In this document: positions 16,608 through 25,586 of the stretch, piece by piece | Layout of the letters: each line of letters opens with the position of its first letter | Position numbering within the stretch: the first letter of the stretch is position 1 | NCBI GenBank assembly: GCA_030019415.1 | Contig: JASEEX010000019.1 | Coordinates: 1 to 36,790, forward strand | Reading direction: 5' to 3' | From: Thermodesulfovibrionales bacterium | Lineage (GTDB): Bacteria > Nitrospirota > Thermodesulfovibrionia > Thermodesulfovibrionales > SM23-35 | Length of the DNA: 36,790 nucleotides | Made by a program: the position numbers and the translations under genes | Notes under the pieces: generated by a model | Told to the model about the DNA's origin: nothing | Databases searched by the model: none | What the model saw: only the letters and a program-made list of their open reading frames with translations

Positions 16608-19600
16608 ATGAACAACCGTCAATCAAAATCCCGTGTAACCCGGCGCATCGAAGAGTGGAAACAAAAACTTGTAGATCTTACGAGGCGCAATCGCCTTCTA
16701 TATTTTAGGCCGAGTAAAACCTCAACCCTTCTCATTGAACACCCCGAACTTCAGACAATTTTTGAGAGGCTTGTAGTAAAAGGAAGAGGCTGGGAGTTTT
16801 GGCTACCACCTGATGAAGAAAACCAAAACCGGGAAGGTCACCTCTTTAAAGATGGCGCTATAGAGCCTAAAGGAACAGTCGAAACTAAACCCATCAAAAA
16901 AGATCAATTAATTTGTAAGGAACAGGATAAGGACCAAATAGAAAAAATTCTTAAAAATCTCTATAGACGAGCAACCGCAGATTACCAAGAAAAAGGCATT
17001 CGTATTCTTCATCTTGCCTTTGGTCTGTTAGTATGGAAAGAAGCAGAAACATCTGAAAAAGTGTGTTCCCCCATAATTTTAGTCCCGGTTAAACTTACTC
17101 GGGAATCGGCAAAAGACCCTTTTAGCCTTCACCTTACTGAGGAAGCAGATGTCGTCCTTAATCCTGCTTTACAGGTTAAACTGCAAAATGATTTCAAGAT
17201 CGAGCTTCCATCGTTGCCAGAAGACTGGGAAGAAAATAAGCTCATTGATTACTTTGATTCGATAGAAAAATCTATTAAACAACTGGGATGGACAGTAGAT
17301 TACTCTGTTCAACTGGGCCTTTTTTCATTTCATAAATTGGTGATGTACCAAGATTTCACAACTAATACATCACTTGTAGAAAAACACCCTATTATACTAT
17401 CACTTTCGGACGAAACCATAGACAATCTTGTGCAAGACGACTTACCAAATATTCGAGATCTTGATACTGTACAACAGCCTATTAATACATTTCAGATTCT
17501 TGACGCTGACAGCAGTCAGCAGCTTTGTATTCAGTATGCCTTGCGAGGACAAAGTTTTGTTATGCAAGGACCCCCCGGAACAGGTAAAAGTCAAACTATT
17601 GCAAATATCATAGCTGAATGTATAGCTCATGGTAAAACAATACTTTTCGTTAGTGAGAAGATGGCAGCTCTTGAAGTAGTATACAAACGACTAAAAGCTG
17701 CTGGACTAGCCGATTTTTGCTTGGAACTTCACAGCCATAAAGCAAATAAGCGAGAAGTCGTAACAGAAGTTGCTCGTTCTTTTAGGGAACACAGAATTCC
17801 GAAGGTAACCATGACAAAGTTAGAGTTTGAAAAACTTACCAAATGCAGAGAAAAACTAAACAACTACGTACTTGCACTCCACAGTGTACGAGAACCTTTA
17901 GGTTTAAGCGTTTACGAAGTAATTAGTTTACTTACCAAACTTGAAAAGATTCCTTTTGTACCTCTTAAACTGCCAGATCCACGCACTCTTACACCCAATC
18001 GAATACAGGTGCTGGAGGAGTTAATACTCCAATTACAAAGGGTTTGGAAGGTAGCTACTGAAGATAAAGAATTTCCATGGCGTGGATTCAGGGAAGCTCA
18101 GTTTACTTTGGAAGTCCGCTCAAATTTGTCAGAACTTCTCGGTGATTTGATTTCTTTAATCAATATACTAAAAGAGGAATCATCTCAGTATGCTACGGTT
18201 ATAGGGGTGGATACACCACCAAAACTTGCTGACGTAGAGTGGTTATTGAAAATAAGCGAACTACTCATACAGAATCCTGTACCTCATTTAAACTGGATAA
18301 CCCATCCTCATATTGATAGTATTATCGAAGAAGCAAAACATTACCAAGATATGTGCGGTTTTTATCTAAACACTCGAGATAATCTTAAAGAACGATACTC
18401 ACAATCATTTTTTGAACTTCCGACTGGATTACCAAATCAGATTAAAGATAAATTGGATAAAACATTAGAAATTCTTGCCCATGATGAGCTCAAAAGCTCA
18501 GAATTACTAAAATACCGCAAAGAACTCCTTCATTTATGTAAAGAGACCCAACGCTTAATCAGGGAATGGCTTCATGATGCAAACGAAATTATTCAACACC
18601 TTGGTTTACCAGATACAGATATTACTATTGAAAGGATTAAACAACTTGCACGGCTTGCACTTCTATGTCATACACAAACAAGACCTGATCAAAGTTGGTT
18701 AGACCCTCTACGCTTACAAGAGGTGCGCGGAATTTTTGCAAAAATAAGAGATGAGTATGAACAGTATAATATCAAAAAGCAAAAACTGTTGGAAATATAT
18801 GATGAGAGCTTTTTTGAGCTAGAATTAGAGAGACTTATCGAGCATTTTAACGGTGTATATCGTACTATATTTAAGTGGTTTTTACCCAAATTTTATAGAG
18901 ATAAGAAAAATATTATTAGAACAACTCGAACAGGTGTTATACCGCTTTCTATACGAGAAGACCTTCTTGCTGCACGGGAACTACTTAGACTAAAGAATAA
19001 ACTTGAAGCAGATCGTAATTATGTAAGTAATATTTTGGGTCAGCACTATCAGGGCTATAACACTGATTTTAAAGTAATTGAATGTAGTCTTGACGTAGCC
19101 AATGAAGCTCTTGAACTTGCTGATATAAGCCCTGTGCCAAATAAACTATCTGATTCTATTTCTATTGGGAAAATTCCACCACCAGAACTTCGCACTATAG
19201 GAACACGACTTTTGAACTCCGTAAACCAGTGGGAGCAATTATCACAAACATTGGTATCGCTCTTTCCATTGCAGAATATACCACATACAGAGATACCGGT
19301 ACATCACACACCCCTCTCACAGTTTGAGCAATGGTTGCAAGAGTTAGAAATTCCGCTCACTGACCTTTATAACTATATAGAGCAAGTTTTTAATACCTGT
19401 TATGGAGAGTTACATACTGATTTTCTTACAATAATACAAGACTTAAAATCATTAGATAAAATTCGTGAGATAAAAGCCCACATTACAACGGAATCCAAAC
19501 GCTTACAAGATGAATTTGGAAGACGCTATTCTGTGATGGAAACAGCGTGGGATGATGTTTTAACATCACTAAATTGGACAAGAAAGGTTCGTGAACTCTT

Positions 19601-22583
19601 TGGTAATCGTCCTATTCCGGAAGCTTTTGCAGTCTTTGTAACAAAAGGAACTATTCCAGCACCACAAAACAGCACGCTTAATAAAATTTACTCACAAACA
19701 AAAGAACTTTTAAGTGCTTTTGAAGATAAATTTAAGACTTCGTCTTCAATCATAGAAAAGCCTGGGTTTTTAACTACGGCCGTGGAAAAACTCGAAAATC
19801 ATTTAAAACCCCATGCCCCTGCTTATAAAGGAACGCTGTTGCATGAGTTAACTTTTGAACTTCTCAAAGAAGGATTAGAACAGTTTCATTCTCGTATAGA
19901 TGATGTTCAAACTTGGATAGATTTCAAAGCTATTGAGAAAAAATTTTATGAGGAAAAACTCGATGAATTTTTTTCAAAACTTGTAAAAACTCCCCTCCTT
20001 GCTTCACAATTATCAGATGTGTTTCGCAAGTCTATTTATCAGGCATGGACCGATGGTATCTTTAAGGAAGACCCCTGCTTAGGAGAGTTTAGATGTCAAC
20101 ATCATGAACAACTTATCGACGAATTCCGTAAACTTGATAATAAATTGGTTTCCCTTTCCTCTCAACGTGTAATAGAAAAAGCAAATAGCCTAAAACCGAA
20201 AGATATCATACAAGCAGGCGAATCAGACATTTTGCTCAGGGAAGCATACAAAAAACGCCGCCATTTACCACTTCGCAAACTCTTCGAAAAAATCCCAAAT
20301 TTACTACTTCGAGTCAAACCTTGCCTTATGATGAGCCCCATTTCAGTTAGTCAGTTTCTTAATCCAGAACATTTACAATTTGATATGGTTATTTTTGATG
20401 AAGCCTCTCAGATTTGTCCTGAAGACGCAATAGGGGCAATTTACCGAGGGAAACAACTTGTTGTTGCAGGAGATAACAAACAACTTCCACCAACAGCGTT
20501 CTTTCAGCAAGCCATGTTGGAGGAATATGATTGGGATGACATCAGTGATGAAGAGTTCGCAATTTTTGACAGCATTCTTGATGCATGCATTCCGATTTTG
20601 CCTCATCAAGAAACATTGCTAAGATGGCATTATAGAAGTAAACACGAATCGCTCATTACTTTTTCCAATGCACGATTCTACGAAAACCGTTTAATTACTT
20701 TCCCTTCTTCTTTGCATGAGCATGAAACCTTAGGAATAAAATTTCATTATGTGCCTGATGGAGTTTATGACAGAGGTGGAAAACGGGATAACCCGCGTGA
20801 AGCCCAAGTTATTGCTGATATTGTTTTTGAGCACTTTAAAAAATATCCGAAGAAAACTCTTGGAGTGGTTGCATTCAGTATTGCACAAATGATAGCTATA
20901 GAAGATGAAATTGAACGTCAGCGTAGAGAGCAACCAGAATTTGAACGATTTTTTAGTGAAGATCGCTTAGAGGGATTTTTTGTTAAAAATTTAGAAAATG
21001 TGCAAGGAGACGAACGAGACGTAATTATTTTTAGTATAGGTTATGGAAAAGACCAACAAGGACGAATAACTATGAATTTTGGTCCACTAAACAAAGATGG
21101 CGGGGAGCGACGACTTAATGTTGCCATAACCAGAGCACGTGAGAAAGTTATCTTAGTTAGCTCGATTAAGGCAGCAGATATTGACCTGAATACAGTACGG
21201 GCACCAGGTGTTTTGAATTTACACAAATATCTTGATTATGCTGAAAGGGGTAAAAAAGCGCTTGAATTAGAATTCACTGTAGAAGGAGAATATGAATCAC
21301 TGTTGGAGGAGGAAGTTGCAAATAAAATTAAGGAGCTAGGTTACAACGTAGTACCTCAAGTAGGTTGTAGCGGCTATCGAATTGATCTTGGAGTACTTGA
21401 CCCCGCTAAACCTAGAAGGTTTATCATTGGTGTGGAATGTGATGGAGCAAGTTATCATTCTGCTTATACTGCGAGAGACAGAGATCGTTTACGTCAGCAA
21501 GTATTAGAAAGCCTTGGCTGGCGTATTCACAGGATTTGGTCATTAGATTGGGTAAATAGACGTGAAACAGAAGTCAAGCGGTTAAAACAAGTCATTGAGT
21601 CCTGTCGAAACAACCCTACACCTCCCTCAACAAATACAAAGCCACTAAATATACCAGAAGGTGACGTACAAGAAATAAAAGTTTTTGGGCTCGATCAAAT
21701 AAATACCCTCCCAGGGACGACCCGATATAAATTTTGTGAACTCAAACCTAATAGTCAAGTTGGCCCTGATTTCCACTCAGCAGAATACAGGACAGAGCAA
21801 TGTCGACTTCTTGAGAAATTAGTAGAAAAAGAAGGTCCGATACATATCGATTATGCAACACGTCGATTGGTAACAGCGTGGGGCTTAGGACGTATTGGAA
21901 CTCGCATCGTTGAAGCAGTTAAAGAAGCCGTAAAGCTTTGTGAGAAGAATGGCAAGTTAGTAATCAGAGGAAAATTTCTATGGCCTCCTAATTTAAATGC
22001 TGTCCCAGTCCGAATTCCAGAGGATGACGACCCTAATGCTTTTCCCCGACTTATTGATTATATACCTCCTGAGGAAATAAAAAATGCAATAATACTAATT
22101 GTTAAGCAAACTATTGGTGGTATAGGTGTTGACTCATTATTGACTACAACAGCACGTATCTTTCGATTTGACAGGACAAGCACCAATATTCAAAACAAGC
22201 TACAGTCTGTCTATAAAAAAATGATCCGTGCAGGCGAACTTTCTCAAAATGATAGTTTGGTAACATTAGGCACAACTACCCAGTTATCTAAAGAGAATAT
22301 AGACAGTAGTAGAGTGCAAGATGAAAAAATAAAAGAAGAGGATTTACAACATCATACGGGCGTAAACGATGACGTTCTTTGGGTCTCAAAAATTGAGGCA
22401 AAAGTTTGGTACAAATTAGCGCATTGGGCCAAGACTAAGCAACATTTCAAACCCGATGAACGTTCTCTCCTTTTTAATATTGGTAAAAAATTATCATTCA
22501 AAAAATTACCCTCTCAAAATCAGGCTAAAAAAGGTAAAAAGCTTTTTGAAAAAGCGATAAACTCAGGATTCATCACAAGATAA
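16608..22583 (+). CDS. hheA: Giant DUF4011-helicase-nuclease-DUF3320 antiphage protein, Hhe type
   Basis: 1991 residues. N-terminal DUF4011 signature RRIEEWKQKLVDLTRRNRLL; SF1 helicase motif I MQGPPGTGKSQTIANII (K327); a long alpha-helical insertion of about 800 residues; motif II VIFDEASQICPEDA (D1264, E1265) with VVAGDNKQLPPTAFF; motifs V/VI VQGDERDVIIFSIGYG and NVAITRAREKVILVSS. Then a Vsr/DUF559-type nuclease (about 1560-1660: YRIDLGVLD, GVECDGASYH, LGWRIHRIWSLDW) and a DUF3320 domain (FHSAEYRTEQCRLLEKLVEK onwards). I recall this architecture as the single-gene Hhe system in the 2020 defence-island survey by Gao and colleagues. Action presumably is recognition and cutting of invading nucleic acid. 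Base composition is visibly more A/T-rich than purA or serA, with many TTA/AAA codons, which suggests transfer. No clear ribosome site at ATG 16608. Confidence 0.88.
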   Translation: MNNRQSKSRVTRRIEEWKQKLVDLTRRNRLLYFRPSKTSTLLIEHPELQTIFERLVVKGRGWEFWLPPDEENQNREGHLFKDGAIEPKGTVETKPIKKDQLICKEQDKDQIEKILKNLYRRATADYQEKGIRILHLAFGLLVWKEAETSEKVCSPIILVPVKLTRESAKDPFSLHLTEEADVVLNPALQVKLQNDFKIELPSLPEDWEENKLIDYFDSIEKSIKQLGWTVDYSVQLGLFSFHKLVMYQDFTTNTSLVEKHPIILSLSDETIDNLVQDDLPNIRDLDTVQQPINTFQILDADSSQQLCIQYALRGQSFVMQGPPGTGKSQTIANIIAECIAHGKTILFVSEKMAALEVVYKRLKAAGLADFCLELHSHKANKREVVTEVARSFREHRIPKVTMTKLEFEKLTKCREKLNNYVLALHSVREPLGLSVYEVISLLTKLEKIPFVPLKLPDPRTLTPNRIQVLEELILQLQRVWKVATEDKEFPWRGFREAQFTLEVRSNLSELLGDLISLINILKEESSQYATVIGVDTPPKLADVEWLLKISELLIQNPVPHLNWITHPHIDSIIEEAKHYQDMCGFYLNTRDNLKERYSQSFFELPTGLPNQIKDKLDKTLEILAHDELKSSELLKYRKELLHLCKETQRLIREWLHDANEIIQHLGLPDTDITIERIKQLARLALLCHTQTRPDQSWLDPLRLQEVRGIFAKIRDEYEQYNIKKQKLLEIYDESFFELELERLIEHFNGVYRTIFKWFLPKFYRDKKNIIRTTRTGVIPLSIREDLLAARELLRLKNKLEADRNYVSNILGQHYQGYNTDFKVIECSLDVANEALELADISPVPNKLSDSISIGKIPPPELRTIGTRLLNSVNQWEQLSQTLVSLFPLQNIPHTEIPVHHTPLSQFEQWLQELEIPLTDLYNYIEQVFNTCYGELHTDFLTIIQDLKSLDKIREIKAHITTESKRLQDEFGRRYSVMETAWDDVLTSLNWTRKVRELFGNRPIPEAFAVFVTKGTIPAPQNSTLNKIYSQTKELLSAFEDKFKTSSSIIEKPGFLTTAVEKLENHLKPHAPAYKGTLLHELTFELLKEGLEQFHSRIDDVQTWIDFKAIEKKFYEEKLDEFFSKLVKTPLLASQLSDVFRKSIYQAWTDGIFKEDPCLGEFRCQHHEQLIDEFRKLDNKLVSLSSQRVIEKANSLKPKDIIQAGESDILLREAYKKRRHLPLRKLFEKIPNLLLRVKPCLMMSPISVSQFLNPEHLQFDMVIFDEASQICPEDAIGAIYRGKQLVVAGDNKQLPPTAFFQQAMLEEYDWDDISDEEFAIFDSILDACIPILPHQETLLRWHYRSKHESLITFSNARFYENRLITFPSSLHEHETLGIKFHYVPDGVYDRGGKRDNPREAQVIADIVFEHFKKYPKKTLGVVAFSIAQMIAIEDEIERQRREQPEFERFFSEDRLEGFFVKNLENVQGDERDVIIFSIGYGKDQQGRITMNFGPLNKDGGERRLNVAITRAREKVILVSSIKAADIDLNTVRAPGVLNLHKYLDYAERGKKALELEFTVEGEYESLLEEEVANKIKELGYNVVPQVGCSGYRIDLGVLDPAKPRRFIIGVECDGASYHSAYTARDRDRLRQQVLESLGWRIHRIWSLDWVNRRETEVKRLKQVIESCRNNPTPPSTNTKPLNIPEGDVQEIKVFGLDQINTLPGTTRYKFCELKPNSQVGPDFHSAEYRTEQCRLLEKLVEKEGPIHIDYATRRLVTAWGLGRIGTRIVEAVKEAVKLCEKNGKLVIRGKFLWPPNLNAVPVRIPEDDDPNAFPRLIDYIPPEEIKNAIILIVKQTIGGIGVDSLLTTTARIFRFDRTSTNIQNKLQSVYKKMIRAGELSQNDSLVTLGTTTQLSKENIDSSRVQDEKIKEEDLQHHTGVNDDVLWVSKIEAKVWYKLAHWAKTKQHFKPDERSLLFNIGKKLSFKKLPSQNQAKKGKKLFEKAINSGFITR

Positions 22584-22606
22584 TTTTTAGAAAGGGGTCT
22601 TTAGAG

Positions 22607-22632
22607 AGTCTGGTCTTCAATCTTCACTCAAC
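22607..22632 (+). repeat. Repeat block A1 before hicBA (pairs with 23223-23250)
   Basis: AGTCTGGTCTTCAATCTTCA followed by CTCAACA recurs nearly unchanged at 23223-23250 before the HNH gene. A second shared block, TTCAGGTAAAATAA, occurs at 22677 and at 23371. The two intergenic regions are therefore related. Confidence 0.65.
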
Positions 22633-22709
22633 AGCATATCTAATAGAAATCAAGAATGTATGATTCCAGGGGGAAGTTCAGGTAAAATAAGGGCATGAAG
22701 GAGGCAGAG

Positions 22710-22952
22710 ATGAAAGAGGCTCTTCAACATACAATTAAAGCATTTATCAGGAAAGGCGAGAAATATTACGTTGCCGAATGTCTTGAAATACCTGTTGTAA
22801 CTCAGGGGAAGACTCTTGATGAAGCTGTAGCAAACCTCAAAGAGGCGGTTGCACTCCATATAGAAGGTGAAAACCTTGAACAACTCGGACTCGCGCCAAA
22901 CCCAACACTGATTATCACAATGGAGACGGAGCCCGCTGCAAGTGTCGCCTAA
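22710..22952 (+). CDS. hicB: HicB-family antitoxin
   Basis: 80-residue antitoxin of a HicAB type II module. Seen: HTIKAFIRKGEKYYVAECLE, then IPVVTQGKTLDEAVANLKEA, the usual HicB core that masks the HicA active site. No C-terminal ribbon-helix-helix or HTH domain is evident. I start at ATG 22710 because AAGGAGG (22698-22704) lies properly in front; an in-frame ATG at 22695 would place that site inside the gene. It overlaps hicA by 11 bases, and order is antitoxin first. Confidence 0.88.
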   Translation: MKEALQHTIKAFIRKGEKYYVAECLEIPVVTQGKTLDEAVANLKEAVALHIEGENLEQLGLAPNPTLIITMETEPAASVA

Positions 22953-23190
22953 ACTCCAGCGACTTTCAGGAAAAGAAGTATTATCAATCCTCTCAAAATT
23001 TGGGTTTACAGTTTATTCCCAGAGAGGCAGTCATGTAAAGCTGAGGCGGACTTCTGTTTCTGGAGAAATACAATCTTTAACCATTGTAATGCATGATGAA
23101 CTCGATATCGGTACGTTACGAGCAATTGTAAGACAAGCCAGTCGTTTTATTCCTGAAGATCAACTCAAAAAGGAATTTTATTCTGATTAA
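22942..23190 (+). CDS. hicA: HicA-family mRNA interferase toxin
   Basis: 82-residue dsRBD-like RNase toxin. Motifs: LSGKEVLSILSKFGF, then QRGSHVKLRR with the catalytic histidine H31, and IVMHDELDIGTLRAIVRQAS. All core parts of a YcfA/HicA protein are present, so it should be active and need hicB. Start is GTG 22942 inside the end of hicB, a coupling that keeps toxin below antitoxin. Confidence 0.88.
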   Translation: MSPKLQRLSGKEVLSILSKFGFTVYSQRGSHVKLRRTSVSGEIQSLTIVMHDELDIGTLRAIVRQASRFIPEDQLKKEFYSD

Positions 23191-23222
23191 GCATCACTAC
23201 CATTCAAAAAGGCAATGAGGTC

Positions 23223-23250
23223 AGACTCTGGTCTTCAATCTTCATTTAAC
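23223..23250 (+). repeat. Repeat block B1 before the HNH gene
   Basis: Partner of 22607-22632. A third, shorter relative (TCTGGTCTTTAATTTTGAT) lies at 23290-23308. Block B2, TTCAGGTAAAATAAAAGCAA at 23371, matches 22677 directly before hicB. Confidence 0.6.
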
Positions 23251-23400
23251 AAGTAAACGAAACCAGTAGGATCTAAAAATTTAAATATGGTCTGGTCTTT
23301 AATTTTGATATTTTCTAAGACATGAATAGGGCTTATGGAAATATTTTAAGCCAATGATTTTAGGAAAAAATTCAGGTAAAATAAAAGCAATAGAAAAGGG

Positions 23401-23751
23401 ATGGACATTAAAATGAGAAACAGGCTTTACTCAAGACATAAAAAACCACAGCCTAAAAAGCCACTCAGCAATAAATCTGTTTTTGAAATCGCAAGAGAGT
23501 TAAAAGAACTTAGTAGGCCAACCAGTAGTTACAGGGAACAATCTCTGAAGATTCACGGCCTCATCTGTGCCAAATGCGGAAGGGAGTTTGATTACAAAGA
23601 CAGGCATCTCCTTACGGTACACCACAAAGATGGGAATCGCCTGAATAATCCCCCCGATGGGTCTAACTGGGAGAATCTCTGTATCTACTGCCATGATGAC
23701 GAACACGGTAGAGGACTACTTGCTGATTATCTAAAAAATAAAGAACAATGA
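23401..23751 (+). CDS. YajD-like HNH nuclease
   Basis: 116-residue protein with a lysine-rich N-terminus and an HNH zinc-type nuclease core: CAKCGREFDYKDRH, TVHHKDGNRLNNPPDGSNWE, NLCIYCHDDEHGR. The two CxxC pairs, the HH pair and the N of ENL make a complete HNH site, and layout matches E. coli YajD, a nuclease of unknown role. Start ATG 23401 gives MDIKMRNRLYSRHKKP; ATG 23413 is an alternative. It follows hicBA behind a duplicated upstream segment, which suggests the two were carried in as small cassettes. Confidence 0.82.
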   Translation: MDIKMRNRLYSRHKKPQPKKPLSNKSVFEIARELKELSRPTSSYREQSLKIHGLICAKCGREFDYKDRHLLTVHHKDGNRLNNPPDGSNWENLCIYCHDDEHGRGLLADYLKNKEQ

Positions 23752-23813
23752 AATAATTTTTATTTCAGTCACCTTGCAGGAAAATATAGTAAACGCACTA
23801 AATATTGTTACAT

Positions 23814-23885
23814 CGTCATTGCGAGCGAAAGCAAAACAATCTCATAAAAACTGGATTGCTTCGTCGCTCCGCTCCTCACAATGAC
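23814..23885. repeat. CATTGCGAGCGAA dispersed palindromic repeat
   Basis: CGTCATTGCGAGCGAAAGC at one end and GCTCCTCACAATGACA at the other form imperfect inverted arms around GCTTCGTCGCTCCG. This is a very common dispersed bacterial repeat type. It lies in the 480-base gene-free stretch 23752-24231. Confidence 0.8.
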
Positions 23886-24008
23886 AATCTATTTATTACG
23901 TTTGTATTAGTTTCCATTAAAGTCTCATTTTAAATCTTCTCTACTGCCTTAAATAGCTGAAAAATTGTATCCGATTTAGAAATAATCATGTTACTTATTA
24001 CCGACTTA

Positions 24009-24098
24009 GTCATTCCTGCGGAGGCAGGAATCCAGTCGCCGTCCCTGTGAAAACAGTGGACTAAAGATTCTGGATTCCGCATCAAGTGCGGAATGACA
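24009..24098. repeat. GTCATTCCTGCGGAGGCAGGAATCCAG-type dispersed repeat
   Basis: Left arm GTCATTCCTGCGGAGGCAGG and right arm CTGGATTCCGCATCAAGTGC ... GAATGACA are inverse partners. A half copy of the same family is at 33021-33060. The rest of 23752-24231 is A/T-rich and I see no gene in it. Confidence 0.8.
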
Positions 24099-24231
24099 CA
24101 GAGAGAATGATTCTCACGCAAATTTACTATCATGAAAAATTTTTCATGATGATTTTAAAAAGAAATTCTGTTAGAATGATGGTGTTCATGATAAAAGTAG
24201 CTCAGATATATTTTGACCTCCGGAAAAATTG

Positions 24232-24888
24232 ATGATAGATCTACATACACACAGTCTTCTCAGCGATGGGGAACTCCTCCCCTCGGAATTAATCAGGAGG
24301 GCCGAGGCGATTGATTATAAGGCTATTGCGATCACAGATCATGTTGACCCGTCAAACATTGATCTGGTGATTCCAAGGATCGTGATTGCAATAAAAAAAC
24401 TTAAGGGCTTAATTTCCATAGAAGCCATTCCCGGTGCTGAGATTACACATGCCCCACCTCAGATTATTCCTGAGCTTGTGAAGGAGGCAAGGCATTTAGG
24501 TGCAAAGATAGTGGTTGTGCACGGAGAGACTATAATAGAACCAGTTGCGCCTGGCACTAACAGGGCAGCGATAGAGGCTAATGCTGATATCCTTGCACAT
24601 CCAGGCATCATGTCAACAGAGGATCTTCTCTTTGCAAAGGAAAAAGGTGTAGCACTTGAGATAACCTCAAGGAAGGGGCATTCTTTATCAAATGGATATG
24701 TTGCAAAAGAGGCTATGAGATTCGGTGTTCCACTATGTATAAACACAGACGCCCACAGCCCATCAGAGTTAATAACAAGGGAGATGGCAATCAGGATACT
24801 CCTTGCCTCAGGGATAGAGGAAAACCGTATTGATTCAATATTCGAGAATTCAAAGGCCCTTATAGAAAAGGCTCTCAGGAGGGATTGA
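24232..24888 (+). CDS. PHP-domain phosphoesterase
   Basis: 218-residue metal-dependent phosphoesterase-like protein: MIDLHTHSLLSDGE (HxH plus D), AITDHVD, the glutamate of IPGAEITHAP, VVHGET, DILAHPG and NTDAHSPSE. These are the seven-or-more metal ligands of the PHP domain, in order. The family includes histidinol-phosphatase-like and other small phosphatases; substrate is unknown. I start at ATG 24232; the frame also has a TTG just before. Its TGA overlaps the next gene's ATG. Confidence 0.9.
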   Translation: MIDLHTHSLLSDGELLPSELIRRAEAIDYKAIAITDHVDPSNIDLVIPRIVIAIKKLKGLISIEAIPGAEITHAPPQIIPELVKEARHLGAKIVVVHGETIIEPVAPGTNRAAIEANADILAHPGIMSTEDLLFAKEKGVALEITSRKGHSLSNGYVAKEAMRFGVPLCINTDAHSPSELITREMAIRILLASGIEENRIDSIFENSKALIEKALRRD

Positions 24889-25586
24889 TGCCGAAGGCGA
24901 TTAAAAAGAAGGTACCAGAGAAGGCCGCTGGTGCAGAGGTAAAGGTTAAAGATAAACTTGCCACTTTGAAGGATACAATAAAGGAGCGGCAGAAGGCGGT
25001 ATTAAGATACGGAGCTGCTATCCTCGTGGCAATTATGGCTATTTCAGGCTTTCTGCTTTATGACCATACTTCACGGAAAAAGGCGAGGATGTTAGATTAT
25101 GAAGCATACAAAATCTATCACAATATCTACCAAAAACAGCCTGTAAATAGGGAGGAACAATACAAAAAGGCCCTGGATATATTTAAAAGGTCTTATGATA
25201 TAAGGAAATCACCAGCAGTGCTTTTTTACATTATAGGCTGCTATTATGAGCTCGGTAGATATGATGAAGCACTTAAGACGCTTAAAGATTTTACGCAGAG
25301 ATATTCGAAGGAAGAGAGGTTCATTCCCCTTGCATATGAGAAGATGGCAATGGCCTATTTAAGGAAAGGGGATACAAAGGAGGCAATGAAGGCACTTGAA
25401 GCGCTTTATAATCTTAAAGGAGACATCTACAAAGATTTTGCCCTTATGGAATATGCAAGGCTCCTCGAGAAAGAGGGAAGGACAGAAGAGGCAAAGAAAA
25501 AATATAAAGAGCTTACCACAAGATTTCCGAATTCGCCATTTAGCACTGAGGAAAAGGCAAAACTATCTGGAAAGAAGGAAGGTTAA
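24888..25586 (+). CDS. Membrane-anchored TPR protein
   Basis: 232 residues. A basic N-terminus is followed by one membrane helix (YGAAILVAIMAISGFLLYDH), then a periplasmic part of tetratricopeptide repeats: YEAYKIYHNIYQKQ, VLFYIIGCYYELGRYDEALK, AMAYLRKGDTKEAMKALEAL and ARLLEKEGRTEEAKKKYKEL. The layout is that of YfgM-like and other TPR scaffold proteins. Start overlaps the PHP stop by one base (coupling). Its 3' end overlaps the convergent transglycosylase gene by four bases. A role in envelope assembly is inferred only. Confidence 0.82.
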   Translation: MPKAIKKKVPEKAAGAEVKVKDKLATLKDTIKERQKAVLRYGAAILVAIMAISGFLLYDHTSRKKARMLDYEAYKIYHNIYQKQPVNREEQYKKALDIFKRSYDIRKSPAVLFYIIGCYYELGRYDEALKTLKDFTQRYSKEERFIPLAYEKMAMAYLRKGDTKEAMKALEALYNLKGDIYKDFALMEYARLLEKEGRTEEAKKKYKELTTRFPNSPFSTEEKAKLSGKKEG

